Shown: in pieces, positions 53,570-61,064 of the stretch
How positions within the stretch are numbered: the first letter of the stretch is position 1
Layout: each line of letters opens with the position of its first letter
Program-made: the position numbers and the translations under genes
Notes under the pieces: generated by a model
The model's input: the letters and a program-made list of their open reading frames with translations, nothing else
The model's database searches: none
What the model was told of the DNA's origin: nothing
NCBI GenBank assembly: GCA_964441945.1
Contig: CAYTWB010000007.1
Coordinates: 34,347-98,346, forward strand
Direction: 5' to 3'
Origin: JADGQM01 sp964441945
Lineage (GTDB): Bacteria > Desulfobacterota > Syntrophobacteria > Syntrophobacterales > Syntrophobacteraceae
DNA: 64,000 bases

Positions 53570-54334
53570 ATGAAGGTGGTCTTTCTTGGTGTGGGTGAAG
53601 CCTGTGATGAGAGGATTCCGAACACCTCCCTGTGGGTCCAAACGGAGGGGGACGGTCGGCGAAGATCAGTGCTGCTCGATTGCGGCTTCACCGTTCCATC
53701 TCTCTACTGGCAGCAGACGGTCGACCAGGAAGATCTCGATGCGCTTTGGATTTCCCACTTTCACGGGGACCATTTTTTCGGGGTCCCTGCGATGCTCCTC
53801 CGCTTCTGGGAGATGAAGCGGAAAAAGCCCCTGACAATTCTGGGGCAGACCGGTGTCGAGGATGTCATAAGAAAGACCATGGAGCTGGCCTATCCCGCTT
53901 TTTTCGACAAGCTGACCTACCGAACTGAATTTCAAGAAATCGAGCCGGGGGAAAGGGTGCGGGCCGTCGGGCTGGAGTGGTCCGCGGCTCAAAGCATTCA
54001 CGGGCAGAGAAATCTTTCCGTGCGAATCGAAGATGGACGGCACGCCGTTTTCTACAGCGGGGACGGTCTTTTCAGTCCTGAAACGCTTTCCCTGGCTCGA
54101 AACTGCCACCTGGTGGTTCATGAAGCGTTTCGGTTGGAGCCGCGTACACCGGGGCACGGCACGGTGCGGCAGTGTATCGACTTTGCACGGGAAGCGGCTG
54201 CATCGATCCTGGCCCTCGTCCATCTCCAGAGAGATGAACGAAGGGAGCGATATCGAGAGATCCTGGGGCTGCTGAAGGAAACCGGCGATCTTCACGTCAT
54301 CCTTCCGGGACCCGGGGAAGAACTGGAGCTCTGA
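53570..54334 (+). CDS. Metallo-beta-lactamase-fold hydrolase (RNase Z-like)
   Basis: 254 residues from the ATG at 53570 (AAGGAG upstream). The di-metal motif is His63-x-His65-x-Asp67-His68 (SHFHGDHFFG), with further ligands likely in SIHGQRNL, YSGDG and HGTVRQ. The length and the FLGVGEA start resemble RNase Z and related nucleic-acid or phosphodiester hydrolases, but the tRNA-binding exosite arm is not evident, so a general metal-dependent hydrolase is the safer call. Its last 43 bases overlap the convergent aroK gene. Confidence 0.83.
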   Translation: MKVVFLGVGEACDERIPNTSLWVQTEGDGRRRSVLLDCGFTVPSLYWQQTVDQEDLDALWISHFHGDHFFGVPAMLLRFWEMKRKKPLTILGQTGVEDVIRKTMELAYPAFFDKLTYRTEFQEIEPGERVRAVGLEWSAAQSIHGQRNLSVRIEDGRHAVFYSGDGLFSPETLSLARNCHLVVHEAFRLEPRTPGHGTVRQCIDFAREAAASILALVHLQRDERRERYREILGLLKETGDLHVILPGPGEELEL

Positions 54335-54876
54335 TCATGCCGGGCCTTGTCCGGTGCGATCCGGCCTTGTATGATTGCAACCAGTTGAGCCGGCAGCACG
54401 TCTTCCGTTTCGAGAATGAGGTGGGCCGTTTCCCTGTAGAGGGGAGTGCGCTCTTTCATGATGTGTTGAATTTCATCCTGCAGCGGCAGAGCGGTGAAGG
54501 CCGGGCGGCTTGCCCGGGTGTTGGGGTCGCTCAGCATTCTTTCGTAGGTCGTTTCAGGGGAAGCCTTGAGCCAGATAACCAAAAAATGCTCTTTCAGGAG
54601 ATGGCGGTTGCGGGTGTTCACTATGACTCCTCCGCCGGTCGCGACAACCAGGCCCTGCTGCTGCGCAAGCTGTTCCAGGAGCTCCGATTCGGCATTGCGA
54701 AAGGGTCCCCAGCCTTCAGACCGGACCCATTGGTCGATGCTCTTGCCGAATGTAGCCACCAGCCGCTCGTCCATGTCAACGAAGGAAAGGTTCAGCTCCC
54801 GGGCCAGAAGCCGTCCCACCAGGCTCTTGCCCGATGCACGAAAGCCGATGAGCGCGATATTGGATTTTTCTTTCAC
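54292..54876 (-). CDS. aroK: Shikimate kinase
   Basis: 194 residues from the GTG at 54876, which follows AGGGGG; an earlier TTG at 54894 is less likely. P-loop GFRASGKS (11-18), Asp34 and Asp36 (VDMDE) for Mg and shikimate, and ATGGGVI are typical. The enzyme phosphorylates shikimate at the 3-hydroxyl in aromatic amino-acid synthesis. A polar C-terminal tail (RHDQSSSSSPGPG) is an extension that overlaps the end of the convergent gene. The start codon lies only 17 bases from that of the divergent DUF374 gene. Confidence 0.9.
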   Translation of the reverse strand: MKEKSNIALIGFRASGKSLVGRLLARELNLSFVDMDERLVATFGKSIDQWVRSEGWGPFRNAESELLEQLAQQQGLVVATGGGVIVNTRNRHLLKEHFLVIWLKASPETTYERMLSDPNTRASRPAFTALPLQDEIQHIMKERTPLYRETAHLILETEDVLPAQLVAIIQGRIAPDKARHDQSSSSSPGPGRMT

Positions 54877-54893
54877 TATGGGTCCCCCTAACA

Positions 54894-55622
54894 ATGAGAC
54901 TGGAAAAAGAACCAGTGGATAACGAACAAGATCGTCGCAGTCAATGGCATCCGGACCGGTTTCCGTTCCTGCCCCCCTTCATCGCTGCAGCGTTCCGCCT
55001 GCTTCACAGATCGTGCAAGTTTACCATCCTTGGGAAGGAACATGAAGACGCTGAATGGATTTCTCAGAGTCCGACGTTGATGGCCTGCTGGCATTTCGCT
55101 TTCCCGGCGGTGATCTACCGGTTTCGTGATATCAAAGCGTTGGTGATGGTGAGTCGCAGCCGCGACGGCGAGTGGGCCGCCCGTGTTGTAGAGCAACTGG
55201 GCTACCGTTGCTTTCGAGGTTCCCCGGGCAAAGGCGGGAGCAGTGCCTTGAAGCAGTTGATATCTTATGTTCATAGGGCGCGCGGTGCCGGCTTGATTGC
55301 CGATGGCTCTCAGGGGCCGCCGCGCATCGCCCAGAAGGGTATTCTCCTGCTGGCACGGTACTCCGGGGCGCCCCTGCTGCCGGTCAGCATGGCAGCCCGG
55401 CCCTGTTGGCGCTTTCACAGCTGGGATCGAACAGTGCTTGCCATGCCGTTTTCGAGAATCGTCCTGGCATTTGGGGCCCCCATGCGGGTCCGCAGGGACA
55501 TATCGGCGGAGGAGCTGGAGGATGCTCGATTGCAGCTGGAAACGACCCTCAACCGCCTCACCACCCAGGCAGAGGAAGCATTGCAGATGGAATTTGCCCA
55601 CAAACAGGATCAAGCGAAATGA
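54894..55622 (+). CDS. DUF374 lysophospholipid acyltransferase-like protein
   Basis: 242 residues. The blocks PTLMACWHFAFPAVIYRF, RSRDGEWAARVVEQLGYRCFRGS, GLIADGSQGPPRIAQKGILLLARYSGAPLLPVSM are those of the DUF374 group, which is related to lysophospholipid and lipid A acyltransferases and often occurs beside lipid A genes. It probably acts at the inner membrane. The acyl acceptor is unknown. The ATG at 54894 lacks a purine-rich site; a GTG at 54915 behind GGAAAAAGAA is an alternative. The stop overlaps the ATG of the ChaN-PDZ gene, so the two are coupled. Confidence 0.85.
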   Translation: MRLEKEPVDNEQDRRSQWHPDRFPFLPPFIAAAFRLLHRSCKFTILGKEHEDAEWISQSPTLMACWHFAFPAVIYRFRDIKALVMVSRSRDGEWAARVVEQLGYRCFRGSPGKGGSSALKQLISYVHRARGAGLIADGSQGPPRIAQKGILLLARYSGAPLLPVSMAARPCWRFHSWDRTVLAMPFSRIVLAFGAPMRVRRDISAEELEDARLQLETTLNRLTTQAEEALQMEFAHKQDQAK

Positions 55623-56788
55623 TTCGAAGCCTTCTGATGCTTTTCCTGATCGGATCAGTTGTAGCAGGTGTTAGCGCCTGCATGCCGGCGGGCCTCAAGC
55701 GTCCGTTGAGTCTTCATGAGATTGACGGTGGGTTGAAGGTGGGCGATATCGTGGACGCTCATACGGGTGATGTCCTCTCCTTCCCTGTCCTCATGGCGAA
55801 ACTTGCCCGTGCTAGGCTGATCTATGTGGGAGAGAGTCACACCAGCAAAGAGGACCATCGGGTCCAGCTGAAGGTCCTAAAGGGTCTACATGCGCAGAAC
55901 CGGTCGTTGACGCTGGCCATGGAGATGTTTCCGCGCGAGGTGCAACCCCTTCTTGACCGGTATGCCTCGGGTGAAATCCCGGAAGAGGAATTCCTCAAGG
56001 AGGTGGATTGGGACCGGACTTGGGGCTATCCCTTCCAGCTCTATCGCGGCATTATGACCTGGGCAAGGGATCAACGGATCCGGATCGTGGGTTTGAATGC
56101 TCCTCACGAGGTCGTCCGAAAGATCGCTCAATCCGGGCTTTCATCCCTGACGGTCACTGAACGGAACCGGGTGGCGCGGGAGTTTCATCCGGATGATCCG
56201 GTTCATCAGGAATACCTCCGCCGGCAGTATCATCTACACCAGAAAGAGAGTATTTCCGATCTTAATACATTCATGGAAGCGCAGCTGGCCTGGGAAGAGA
56301 CCATGGCTGAGACCCTGGTGGAGACCCTGGCGGCAGGTGCTCCGGACGAGCAGGTCGTCGTTTTGATCGGAAAAGGCCATATCAGTGATCGGGTAGGGGT
56401 GCCGAGGCTGGTTCGCGAGCGACTGGAACAGCCCGGTCTCTCCATTGCCCCCGTTCCTCTGGATTATCCGGGGCGAACGGCCGATCCCTCGATCGCGGAT
56501 TATGTCTGGATTACAGACAGGCCGGAGTCGCTGCATCGCATACGGCTGGGTGTGGTATTTCGCCATGCGGGGTCGCCGACCGGGGGGCTGGAGGTCCTTG
56601 GGGTGCTTCCGGACAGCCCGGCGGAAAAAGCCGGAATCAAGAAAGGAGACATCCTCTACAGGGTCGACGGCACTCCGGTTACCAGCCTCGAGGAAGTGCA
56701 CCGGGCGATATCGGGCAGGCCGGTTCATGAGCTCATGCTGAAACGGGGCGGTCGAAGCTTTTCTGTGAATGTCACGCTGTCGCCTTAG
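55619..56788 (+). CDS. Lipoprotein with ChaN-like (DUF399) and PDZ domains
   Basis: 389 residues from the ATG at 55619, inside the upstream stop (ATGA). The signal peptide ends with GVSAC, a lipobox, so the protein is probably lipid-anchored. Residues ~55-290 match ChaN/DUF399, a heme-binding iron-regulated family: RLIYVGESHTSKEDHR, LAMEMFPREVQPLLDRY, EVDWDRTWGYPFQLY, VVVLIGKGHIS. A C-terminal PDZ domain (about 310-385, GLEVLGVLPDSPAEKAGIKKGDILYRVDG) suggests binding of a peptide or protein partner. No protease domain is visible. Coupled to the acyltransferase gene. Its last 17 bases overlap the convergent zinc-ribbon gene. Confidence 0.85.
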   Translation: MIRSLLMLFLIGSVVAGVSACMPAGLKRPLSLHEIDGGLKVGDIVDAHTGDVLSFPVLMAKLARARLIYVGESHTSKEDHRVQLKVLKGLHAQNRSLTLAMEMFPREVQPLLDRYASGEIPEEEFLKEVDWDRTWGYPFQLYRGIMTWARDQRIRIVGLNAPHEVVRKIAQSGLSSLTVTERNRVAREFHPDDPVHQEYLRRQYHLHQKESISDLNTFMEAQLAWEETMAETLVETLAAGAPDEQVVVLIGKGHISDRVGVPRLVRERLEQPGLSIAPVPLDYPGRTADPSIADYVWITDRPESLHRIRLGVVFRHAGSPTGGLEVLGVLPDSPAEKAGIKKGDILYRVDGTPVTSLEEVHRAISGRPVHELMLKRGGRSFSVNVTLSP

Positions 56789-57833
56789 CGGATCGAGGCT
56801 TTTGGCTGCAGCTGAAACAGAGCAGTTCGATGCCGGCTTCTCCGGCGGATGGATGAACCCTGCGGATGGTATTCCTGCAACGCTCACAGACGAGAGGATC
56901 CAGTCTGCGGGTGAGAGGATTCCAGATCGCCCGCACGGATCGCTCGAATTTGCGGAAGCGCATCTCCAGCATAATCTGAGCGATATTGACAAGCATCCTC
57001 AACGCGGCACAGGCTGTGATGGTGACCTCCAGCTGGTACTTCTGCTTGAGATCTTCGACCTTTCTCTGCATTTCTGCGGGCAAATCCGCGATCTTGGAGC
57101 TTCTTTCCTGTCGCTGCGCTTCTGTCAGGCTCACCTGGGAAAGACTGGTCAGCATCTCCTTCCTCAGAGCATCATAGTATTCACGAGTGTTTTTGACATC
57201 ACGGTGCAAGCGCCGCTGCATGCTCTTGATAAAATCGGCGAGCTCCTTTTCAATCAGTGTCCTGCCCCTCTCCATACCACACGATACGGCCTGTTCAACC
57301 CTCACCGGGAAGTGGGGTGGGACCCTTCCCGGTTCAAAGAAGCGGGGCTGGAGTTCCGACCGGAGCTGTTCAATCCCTTCGACAACGGCTCCACTGTTCT
57401 CGTGAACTCCCACCTGGACCAGCCCTTCTTTCCGTTCGTCACTCAGTGCCACATAGCGGCAGGTGAGCACCATATAGGAGGTCCGGGCTTCCGCTCGGCC
57501 GGCCACGCGGACCTGCCCGTCTGCGAAGACGAGGTCCTGCCCGATGAGGTCGCCGAAGCCGGCTTTTTTCAGATAGGGAACTTCGATCTGGCTGTACACC
57601 ACTGGAATGTCTACGGTTGCCAGGGCAACCAGGCGGTCCAGGAGCGGGCTGCCATAGATCAGTGGCGTTTCCTCGGACCCCAGCACCGCCTCTTCCGGCA
57701 GCTCAAGGGTTCGCGCCAGATCGGGCGAAAGCAGGGCCATGAGATGATCTTGCAGACTTTCGATAACTCCTCCTCGCTTTTCAAGCAGTTCACCGGCAAA
57801 GGAGAGTAGCTCGGGGTCGGCCGACCTGCTCAT
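56772..57833 (-). CDS. Unknown protein with C-terminal zinc ribbon, partner of SNF2 helicase
   Basis: 353 residues, soluble, no family recognised. The N-terminal ~200 residues are mixed alpha/beta; a helical coiled section (about 190-290, RTLIEKELADFIKSMQRRLH and on) follows; the C-terminus has CERC and CFSC spaced ~20 residues apart, a likely zinc ribbon. The ATG overlaps the stop of the SNF2 helicase gene by four bases (ATGA), so the two proteins are made together and probably form a complex or share substrates. Nucleic-acid contact through the zinc ribbon is possible but not shown. Confidence 0.7.
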   Translation of the reverse strand: MSRSADPELLSFAGELLEKRGGVIESLQDHLMALLSPDLARTLELPEEAVLGSEETPLIYGSPLLDRLVALATVDIPVVYSQIEVPYLKKAGFGDLIGQDLVFADGQVRVAGRAEARTSYMVLTCRYVALSDERKEGLVQVGVHENSGAVVEGIEQLRSELQPRFFEPGRVPPHFPVRVEQAVSCGMERGRTLIEKELADFIKSMQRRLHRDVKNTREYYDALRKEMLTSLSQVSLTEAQRQERSSKIADLPAEMQRKVEDLKQKYQLEVTITACAALRMLVNIAQIMLEMRFRKFERSVRAIWNPLTRRLDPLVCERCRNTIRRVHPSAGEAGIELLCFSCSQKPRSAKATA

Positions 57834-60190
57834 ACTCCAAAATCCTCCTGAAACAGCTTCTCATCCAATTCCCTGCTCTTTTCATAACCGGCCCGGGCGC
57901 GCTTCAGTCTTGCAGCCAGGGCGTCAAAAGCTTTCCGCCTTTCTGAATCGTCCGGATGGCGTACCCAGATCTCATAGACCAGGTCGCTGAATTCCTCCTC
58001 GCCTTGAAGGCGCCCAAGAATCATGTCCATTTCGCCCACCACGAGCTCAAACATGTTGATCTTGCGGTCGAGAACTTCAAGGATGTGATCTTCGAGACTG
58101 CCGGCTGTGCAGAAATTGAAAACCTGGACTTCCTTTTCCTGCCCGATGCGATGGATGCGACCGATGCGCTGCTCGATCTCCATTGGATTCCAGGGAAGGT
58201 CGTAGTTGATCATCATATGGCAGAATTGCAGATTGAACCCTTCCCCCCCTGTGCCTGTTGAAAGGAGGACCTGGCACCCGTCGCGAAACCGGTCCATAAC
58301 CGCCTGCTTTTGAACCGGTGTGAGTCCCCCCTGGAAAACCACATGAGGAATCCCCTTCTCGGTCAGAACGCTGTGAAGATGTTCAAGGGTCGCAGTGGTG
58401 CTGACGAACAGGACCTTCTGCTCCGGTGAGGCCTTCAGCAGTTCAACCACCCTCTGCGTCTTGCCGTCGGTCTTTACGGCCCTTCCCCGGCGAATGATTG
58501 CTCCAGTCTGTTCCTGGCTGCCGTCCGTGGTTTCAGCATGAATCCTGTCCAATATGCGCAGGGCTGCAAGATGGGAAGACCCCGCTCTTTCCAGGAGTCG
58601 ACGGAGGATGAGCTGAGACATGCCCGGCCGGTCCTGAGCACTCTGTTCCCTGACGAATGCGGTGATCGACCGATAGAATTCATCCTCAGCCGCTGTTGGG
58701 CTGACCCGAACGGTGAATGCGGAACGGGGCGGTAAGTGCAGTTGTGCAACGGATCGGGTGTTGCGAACCATCACCTCCCGCAGGAGTTGCCGGAGTCTCT
58801 CCCGATTGCGGGGGTCAGTGGGATTGCCGCGGCTGATGAACTCCTCCTTGAAGGCGCTCCGGGTTTTAAGATGGCCGGGCCGCAGCAGGGTCACCAGGTT
58901 GAAAAGCTCCTCCAGGTTGTTTTGAACCGGGGTTGCGGTCAGCATGAGCAGAAAGCTCTTTTGAACGGTATTCACCAGCTTCCAGTTGAGAGTTGTCCGG
59001 TTCTTCAGGTGATGGGCTTCATCCACGATCACCATGTCGTAGGACCTGGAGACGACCGTCTCAAAATGGCGCTTGAGTTTGGCAGTCTGCAGGGATGCCA
59101 GGATCAGCGGTTCAGACCAGAAACGTTCCGGATCTTGACGGAAGAGCGGATCATTGGTCGAAACTACGGGAATGGTGAATTTGTTCTGCAGCTCCTCCTG
59201 CCACTGACTCACCAGGGAGCTTGGTGTCAGGATGAGCACAGTCCGCACCAGCCCTCTCATCATGTATTCTTTGAGGATGATGCCCGCCTCGATGGTTTTG
59301 CCAAGCCCCACCTCATCAGCCAGAATGGCCCTTCCACGAAACGTTTTCATGACCTTGCGCGCCGTTTCCTCCTGGAACCAGAGGGACTCGATGTTGCGCA
59401 GTGTCGGGAGGCAGATGAGCTGGTCATAGGAGGTGCGGAAGGAGAGCTTGTAGGCCTTTAGAGCCAGGTTCAACGCGGTCGGATCAGCCCGATGACAAGC
59501 CTTCACCGCTTCCATGAGCGGTTCCGCTTCGGTTCTGAAGGCGATCTTGAGTTCCGGAAGGCTTTCTGATGCCGATATCGTGCTTTCGAGTACCTCGGGT
59601 TCTCTCCCCGGCCCGGCTTCTGTCAGCACCTCCTTGCCTGAATCGAGGGATGCCTTCTTCATGTTCTTTTGTGCCGGCGCAGGTTGCGAAGCACCGGCCG
59701 CCGGAGCAGAGACCTGTTCCATAAGGGAGCAGAATCTCAAATACTTCTCGACTTCCTTCAGCCGGGTCTTGGACAGGCGTCCACTCAGTGGGGAAGGGTC
59801 GTACGATATCTGGCGGAAAAGTTCTCCGGCAAGTCTGAAATCCTTCTTCGCATAAGCCAGTTGCCCGAAAACAAAGCACTTGTCTTTTGTGGTCAGCTCG
59901 CCGTGCTCAAAGGCCTGGGTCAAGAGAGTGAGTAGGGAATCTTCATCCTTCAACATCTGGGAACAGTGGATGGCCAGAGATCTCATCATCGAGTCGGACG
60001 GCTGCAATTTGAGCTTCTTCATCGCCAGGCTCAGGGCTTGCTTATAGTCTCCGGAACGAAAGGCGTTCTTCGCCGACCACTCATAATCCTCCGCCTTCTC
60101 CCAAAGCAGTTGGCGCTGGACCTGTTGACGCTTCGCCTTCTGCTTCTCGTCACGCTTTTTCTTTTTCTTCAACCGTCGATCAACTGCCAT
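57830..60190 (-). CDS. SNF2-family DEAH helicase with N-terminal TPR region
   Basis: 786 residues from the ATG at 60190 (MAVDRRLKKKKKRDEKQKAK); upstream in-frame codons add only an unlikely Arg-rich stretch. The N-terminus is Lys-rich, then TPR-like helices (about 35-150), a linker, and the helicase core: motif I ILADEVGLGKTIEAG, Ia LILTPSSLVSQW, II VDEAHH, III LMLTATPVQN, V LLSTGTGGEGFNLQ, VI EQRIGRIHRIGQ. This is a Swi2/Snf2-type ATPase translocase related to RapA. The RapA N-terminal Tudor-like domains are not seen, so a role in RNA polymerase recycling is only a possibility. It is coupled to the zinc-ribbon gene. Confidence 0.88.
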   Translation of the reverse strand: MAVDRRLKKKKKRDEKQKAKRQQVQRQLLWEKAEDYEWSAKNAFRSGDYKQALSLAMKKLKLQPSDSMMRSLAIHCSQMLKDEDSLLTLLTQAFEHGELTTKDKCFVFGQLAYAKKDFRLAGELFRQISYDPSPLSGRLSKTRLKEVEKYLRFCSLMEQVSAPAAGASQPAPAQKNMKKASLDSGKEVLTEAGPGREPEVLESTISASESLPELKIAFRTEAEPLMEAVKACHRADPTALNLALKAYKLSFRTSYDQLICLPTLRNIESLWFQEETARKVMKTFRGRAILADEVGLGKTIEAGIILKEYMMRGLVRTVLILTPSSLVSQWQEELQNKFTIPVVSTNDPLFRQDPERFWSEPLILASLQTAKLKRHFETVVSRSYDMVIVDEAHHLKNRTTLNWKLVNTVQKSFLLMLTATPVQNNLEELFNLVTLLRPGHLKTRSAFKEEFISRGNPTDPRNRERLRQLLREVMVRNTRSVAQLHLPPRSAFTVRVSPTAAEDEFYRSITAFVREQSAQDRPGMSQLILRRLLERAGSSHLAALRILDRIHAETTDGSQEQTGAIIRRGRAVKTDGKTQRVVELLKASPEQKVLFVSTTATLEHLHSVLTEKGIPHVVFQGGLTPVQKQAVMDRFRDGCQVLLSTGTGGEGFNLQFCHMMINYDLPWNPMEIEQRIGRIHRIGQEKEVQVFNFCTAGSLEDHILEVLDRKINMFELVVGEMDMILGRLQGEEEFSDLVYEIWVRHPDDSERRKAFDALAARLKRARAGYEKSRELDEKLFQEDFGV

Positions 60191-60496
60191 CCCGCACCGT
60201 GTCCAACTGTGGGCGATCTGCCCGAGATTTCCTCGGCGGATACGCGAAATCCGCCGCAGGATCCGCGTCGTTCTCACACCTATACCACTTTGGAATTGTG
60301 TTTCCTATATGGATTCCAGTCAGTGGTGTCCGGCGGAAAAGAATGACCGGCGGACCCGGGATAACCCAGGCGAACAAGCGGATGCCCCCTTGCATTTCCA
60401 GCACCCGGCTGATAGATTTGGTGCGTGTTCAGGCACGAGGATGGGTGATCGGGATGGTTTTGCCTGGTCTCAATGGGGGTCGTGGAGGGATTGACA
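60191..60496. other. Divergent intergenic region
   Basis: 306 bases between the helicase gene (minus) and a small exported-protein gene (plus). It contains a hairpin GGCGGAT/ATCCGCC (60235-60241 with 60249-60255) and an AT-rich patch near 60280-60320 that could hold a promoter. No gene is seen. Confidence 0.55.
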
Positions 60497-60874
60497 ATGA
60501 AAAGAATCGGTTTCGCTGCAGCGGTCTTTGTTCTTCTTGCGTTTTCCTTCGGTTTTGCAGGTCCTGAGTCCACGGTGAGCGGGACGTATGTCAACAAGGC
60601 AGAAAAAGAGTATCTCACGCTCTATCCGGACGGAACATTTCATCTCAAACTGAGAAAGCGCTCCCCGGACCTCGATAATCCATTCATCAACGCCTCCGGG
60701 AAATACAAGGTCAATGGTGAGGAGATCACACTGGAGTTGCAGGATGGCGGTGAAGCCTCCGGAAGGATCCAGGGGGATAGATTCATCGATAACGAAGGTG
60801 TGGCCTGGATGAAAGACGGCAAGAGCGAGCCGATGCAGGTCGACCCTTATCCGAAAAAATCGTGGCGCCAGTGA
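60497..60874 (+). CDS. Small exported protein, function unknown
   Basis: 125 residues from the ATG at 60497; GGAGG lies ten bases before it. The signal peptide (MKRIGFAAAVFVLLAFSFGFAG) is clear. The mature part, GTYVNKAEKEYLTLYPDGTFHLKLR.. GKYKVNGEEITLELQDGGEASGRIQGDRFID, has the look of a small lipocalin-like or OB-type beta barrel seen in many periplasmic proteins that bear a 'G.Y....G..I.L' pattern. No catalytic residues are apparent. A hairpin with T-run follows ~100 bases after the stop. Confidence 0.8.
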   Translation: MKRIGFAAAVFVLLAFSFGFAGPESTVSGTYVNKAEKEYLTLYPDGTFHLKLRKRSPDLDNPFINASGKYKVNGEEITLELQDGGEASGRIQGDRFIDNEGVAWMKDGKSEPMQVDPYPKKSWRQ

Positions 60875-60978
60875 GAGCAATCCGTTGTTGTCCTGAAGCG
60901 ACAGCACCCTGGGGAGCTTGGGTGAGAAACGGCGGACCGGGTATGGGGTTCGGGGACGGGACTTAGCATGGAAGAAAG

Positions 60979-61006
60979 GCAGGGCGATGGCAACCCTGCT
61001 TTTTTT
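60979..61006 (+). terminator. Terminator after the small exported protein
   Basis: GCAGGG (60979-60984) pairs with CCCTGC (60994-60999), with a nine-base loop and seven T. It covers an in-frame ATG at 60987 that might otherwise be taken as the start of the HEAT-repeat gene. Confidence 0.75.
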
Positions 61007-61064
61007 ATTGGTGTGTTTCGGCTTTCTTCGTTCTTTTCAGTGGTTGGGACCTGGGGGAAGGGTG

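Noticed and set aside
57830..60190. SNF2 helicase as part of a DISARM-type phage defence system
   Set aside because: No DNA methylase, phospholipase-D protein or DUF1998 partner is adjacent; only the zinc-ribbon gene is linked.
60918..61064. Longer N-terminus with a hydrophobic segment for the HEAT-repeat protein
   Set aside because: The ATG at 60987 lies inside a hairpin followed by seven T, best read as the terminator of the upstream gene; the repeats begin after ATG 61065.
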